64,000 nucleotides of DNA from Monarcha castaneiventris obscurior (taxonomy: Eukaryota > Chordata > Aves > Passeriformes > Monarchidae). Shown here one piece after another: positions 61,493 through 64,000 of this stretch (the first letter of the stretch is position 1; the number at the start of each line of letters is the position of its first letter). The notes under the pieces were generated by a model, which was not told the DNA's origin, made no database searches, and saw only the letters and a list, made by a program, of their open reading frames with translations. Both the position numbers and the translations under genes were made by a program. The stretch spans positions 1,676,501 to 1,740,500 of the forward strand of contig JAMPIT010000269.1 in NCBI GenBank assembly GCA_026261815.1, in the 5' to 3' direction.

Positions 61493-64000
61493 GCCTGCAG
61501 CAGGGCTAAGCCCACACTGCCAGAGAGGATTTGGTTATTCCAACACTGACTGTTTCGCAGCAAGCAAAAGGGATCCAAGAAAATGTTTTCCTGTGAGTAA
61601 ATGACTGTGAGAAGCTGCTGTAAACACTGCACTCAGCGTCCAAGAAACAGAGAGCCGAACATTACCTGTCACAATGCATTGCCAGCCTCAGCTCGCCCGT
61701 TTGCCAGGAGCTGGCTGGGGCAGCAGACACCTGGCTGCTGCTGTTTGGGCAACACCACCACGTTAATGCTCCAAAGGAGGAGAGAGACCGCAGCCCCCTG
61801 CTATTTGGAAAAAAACCACGCAGACAAATCACAGAGCTTGTCTTAATGCTGCCATGATATACAAATAAGAGGCTTAAATATAATTATAGGTTGTTTAATC
61901 AGTGTGAATAAAGAAATATGTAGTAATTGATGCCATATTTTATAAATATCCTAACTGTTTAAGAAACGGAAAATGTTTTCAAAAGAAGTACTTTAGCATA
62001 ATGATTATAAAGCCCTTCGATGTGAGTGAGCTGCTTTCTCAAGCCAGTTTTAGATTCAGGCTCATGAACATAAATAGAGTTAATTGCCCTTCTGTGTGAG
62101 CTGGATGTTAGCACGTTCCAGCAGAGTGTGCATTTTCCAAAGTGCCAATTCCAACACATTCCACCCTGTGCAATTTTTGCCTTTCTGCACAGCGCAGAGA
62201 ACAGGCACATCTGGGCAAGGGTAAAGTTAAGTGCTTGTAGCAGTGAGCCTTGGAGATGGATTGAGACATCAACTGCTGGCCCAGATGTTAGCTGGGTATT
62301 CAAGTGCAAATGTGTTTTTTTCTGAATTCACCCCACAAGGGAGAGCACATTGATGTGCAAATGGCGATGGGGGAGAAGGGATGCTGGTGGCTCCTTCCAT
62401 CTTCCTTCTCAAAAACTGCAGTTGCGCCATGTGGCAGAGCAAGGGGATGATGCTCCTGGTGAAAAGGGGAAATCCTCCTTCAGAGGCAACTTCGCAGCTG
62501 AAGGCCTGCACCGGTAGCCCACAGGTGCAGGATGCTGACACTGCCAGGAGAGGATGCTCATGGAAAACTGCCAGTGTATGTTCTGCTCTTCCCTGGAGTG
62601 TCCATCCTGCCCCGAGTGGGCAGCAGGACAGGTGCCATTGCATCAGCCATCCCTCTGTCTCCTCCTGCCTTTCCAGTTGTCCACTGAGTTGTCAGTCCCA
62701 CTGTCATCCCATTGAGGCCACAGGAACAGTGTTGAGGGATGTTCCTCCCCTAGGCCATGCACACTCTCAAACACAAAACTCTGTATCAAGTTATATATGA
62801 AAAATGCAAATGAAAATACGACACAACTCTACCCAAAGATCGTACAGAAACAAAGCATCTACATCTCCAAAAATAAACACCACCTCAGATTTGGTCCTAT
62901 GGAATGAAAACAGGGAACACTTCATATGTAATGCTAAAAATAACAAAAACATCCCAATTTGGACATGGCTTCAGGGTGCAGAGCCGTGTGCATTCCCAAC
63001 TGCCAAATCACAGCATGGAGCAGCCCATGCCAATGACCCATGTCAGAGGCTGCCTCAGAGCGCCGCATTCCCTGGGGTTTTGGGTTTCTGCCTTTAATGA
63101 GCTGGTGATGAGTGACCCTTGCTCAGCCCTTCTTCACTCCTGGGCCTTCTGGGAGTCAGTCAGAAGCATTTAAAATCCAATTTCCTCTTAGAGACTTTCT
63201 GAGGCTAGGGGTGAAGCACACAGTTGAGACCGCACAAGTCCTAGCTCCCTACTGCAGCCTTGCTGCCTATTCCAAGTGTCTGTCACCACATCAGACGGCC
63301 ACACACAAGCACAAGTGGCACTTCTGCTGCCATTCCAAATACTGGCCCCACCACCAACCCAGGATCTAGCAAAGGTCATGTTTTCCCAGTGCACACGGGG
63401 CACTTTGTGACATTGGACTGCTACCAAGAGCTCACCATGGGCCAATAACAGCGTTTTTGGGGAGGGGGCCCACTGAGTGTAGCAGCCTACAGAGAGCCAT
63501 GGAGCTGCAGCTGGGCAGCTAAAACCCTCCTCAAATGAGTAAGCCCTGGGACTGCAATGTAAATGCAGATCCCAAGTCTGTGCTGTGGAACGATACTGCA
63601 GCAGAGCTGAACTGCTGGGATGCAGCAGGAGCTCCAGCTGGGTCAACTCTCTGTTCAGAGCCAGGCTCTTCTGGACCCTTCCAAGGGTCTGTGTTCTTGG
63701 TCATCAGTTTGGGAAGGACAGCAGTGCATTTGGCTCCACGCCTGAGATAAACACTGCCCCATCCATCAGCAGTTTGGCTTCTCATTCATATGATGGGCTT
63801 GATCTTGAAACCATCTGTTTTCCCTCAGCTTGCATTCAGCTTTCACTTGGACAGCAGAGGCTTTTTCAGCTACAGCCCCAGGGCATGGGGGTGGGAAGGC
63901 TGCTTCACTGGCTGCTCTCTGTGGCCAGAAGAAAATAATTTGCTTGGAGACACACACCAATGACCCTTTTCTTGCAGGTAGAGGTAAGACTGGCAGGACT
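61493..64000. other. Distal upstream flank, no gene recognised
   Basis: Contains an AT-rich stretch at 61850-61990 and otherwise average composition. No domain, splice-supported exon or repeat family is recognised before the window ends. Confidence 0.6.

Noticed and set aside
61143..61632. Overlapping repeat-protein-like frames on both strands
   Set aside because: The 13-bp unit keeps all frames open with the same pattern; not coding evidence.
50289..64000. Possible SFRP1 exons expected upstream from human gene order
   Set aside because: No frizzled or netrin-domain cysteine pattern seen in any frame; SFRP1 is probably outside the window.

Overview
This is vertebrate nuclear DNA, almost certainly from a bird and probably a neoavian. 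It has long non-coding stretches, spliced coding exons with GT-AG borders, CpG-rich blocks, and several truncated CR1 retroposon 3' ends of the avian type. There are no operons, ribosome binding sites, prokaryotic genes, CRISPR arrays or viral genes. Most long open frames are chance or repeat-driven.

One protein-coding gene is recognised, and its whole coding sequence is present on the minus strand: ZMAT4 (zinc finger matrin-type 4). Six coding exons run from the start codon at 35339 to the stop codon at 3456: 35238-35339, 24265-24354, 19826-19982, 14255-14482, 8733-8829 and 3456-3471. They join in frame at consistent phases (0, 0, 1, 1, 2) to give 690 nt, i.e. 229 residues plus stop. This is the length I recall for mammalian ZMAT4. 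The protein has four C-x2-C-x12-H-x5-H (U1/matrin-type) fingers and nothing else recognisable. The last coding exon is only 16 nt and would be missed by ORF or homology scans.

Layout: 1-3029 is flank downstream of ZMAT4. About 3030-3455 is the inferred 3' UTR. From 3456 to 35339 lie the exons and five introns of 4.3-10.9 kb. A strong splice acceptor abuts the ATG, so the 5' UTR must lie on an upstream exon. The best promoter candidate is a CpG island at about 48.7-50.05 kb with GC boxes, a CCAAT box in the right orientation and a plausible donor at 49522, so 35.3-49.5 kb would be intron 1. From 50 to 64 kb is upstream or intergenic DNA holding CR1 copies, a second GC-rich block built on a 23-bp minisatellite (58.49-59.0 kb), and a 13-bp minisatellite (61.31-61.49 kb).

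I found no new gene system. The items most worth a second look are the 16-nt terminal exon, a perfect RFX X-box palindrome in the last intron, a small CpG/X-box/TATA-like cluster in intron 1, the G-rich minisatellites at the candidate promoter and further upstream, and a strong orphan splice donor at 59042. The coding span of about 32 kb is far shorter than that of the human gene (several hundred kb, from memory), which would fit compaction on an avian microchromosome.
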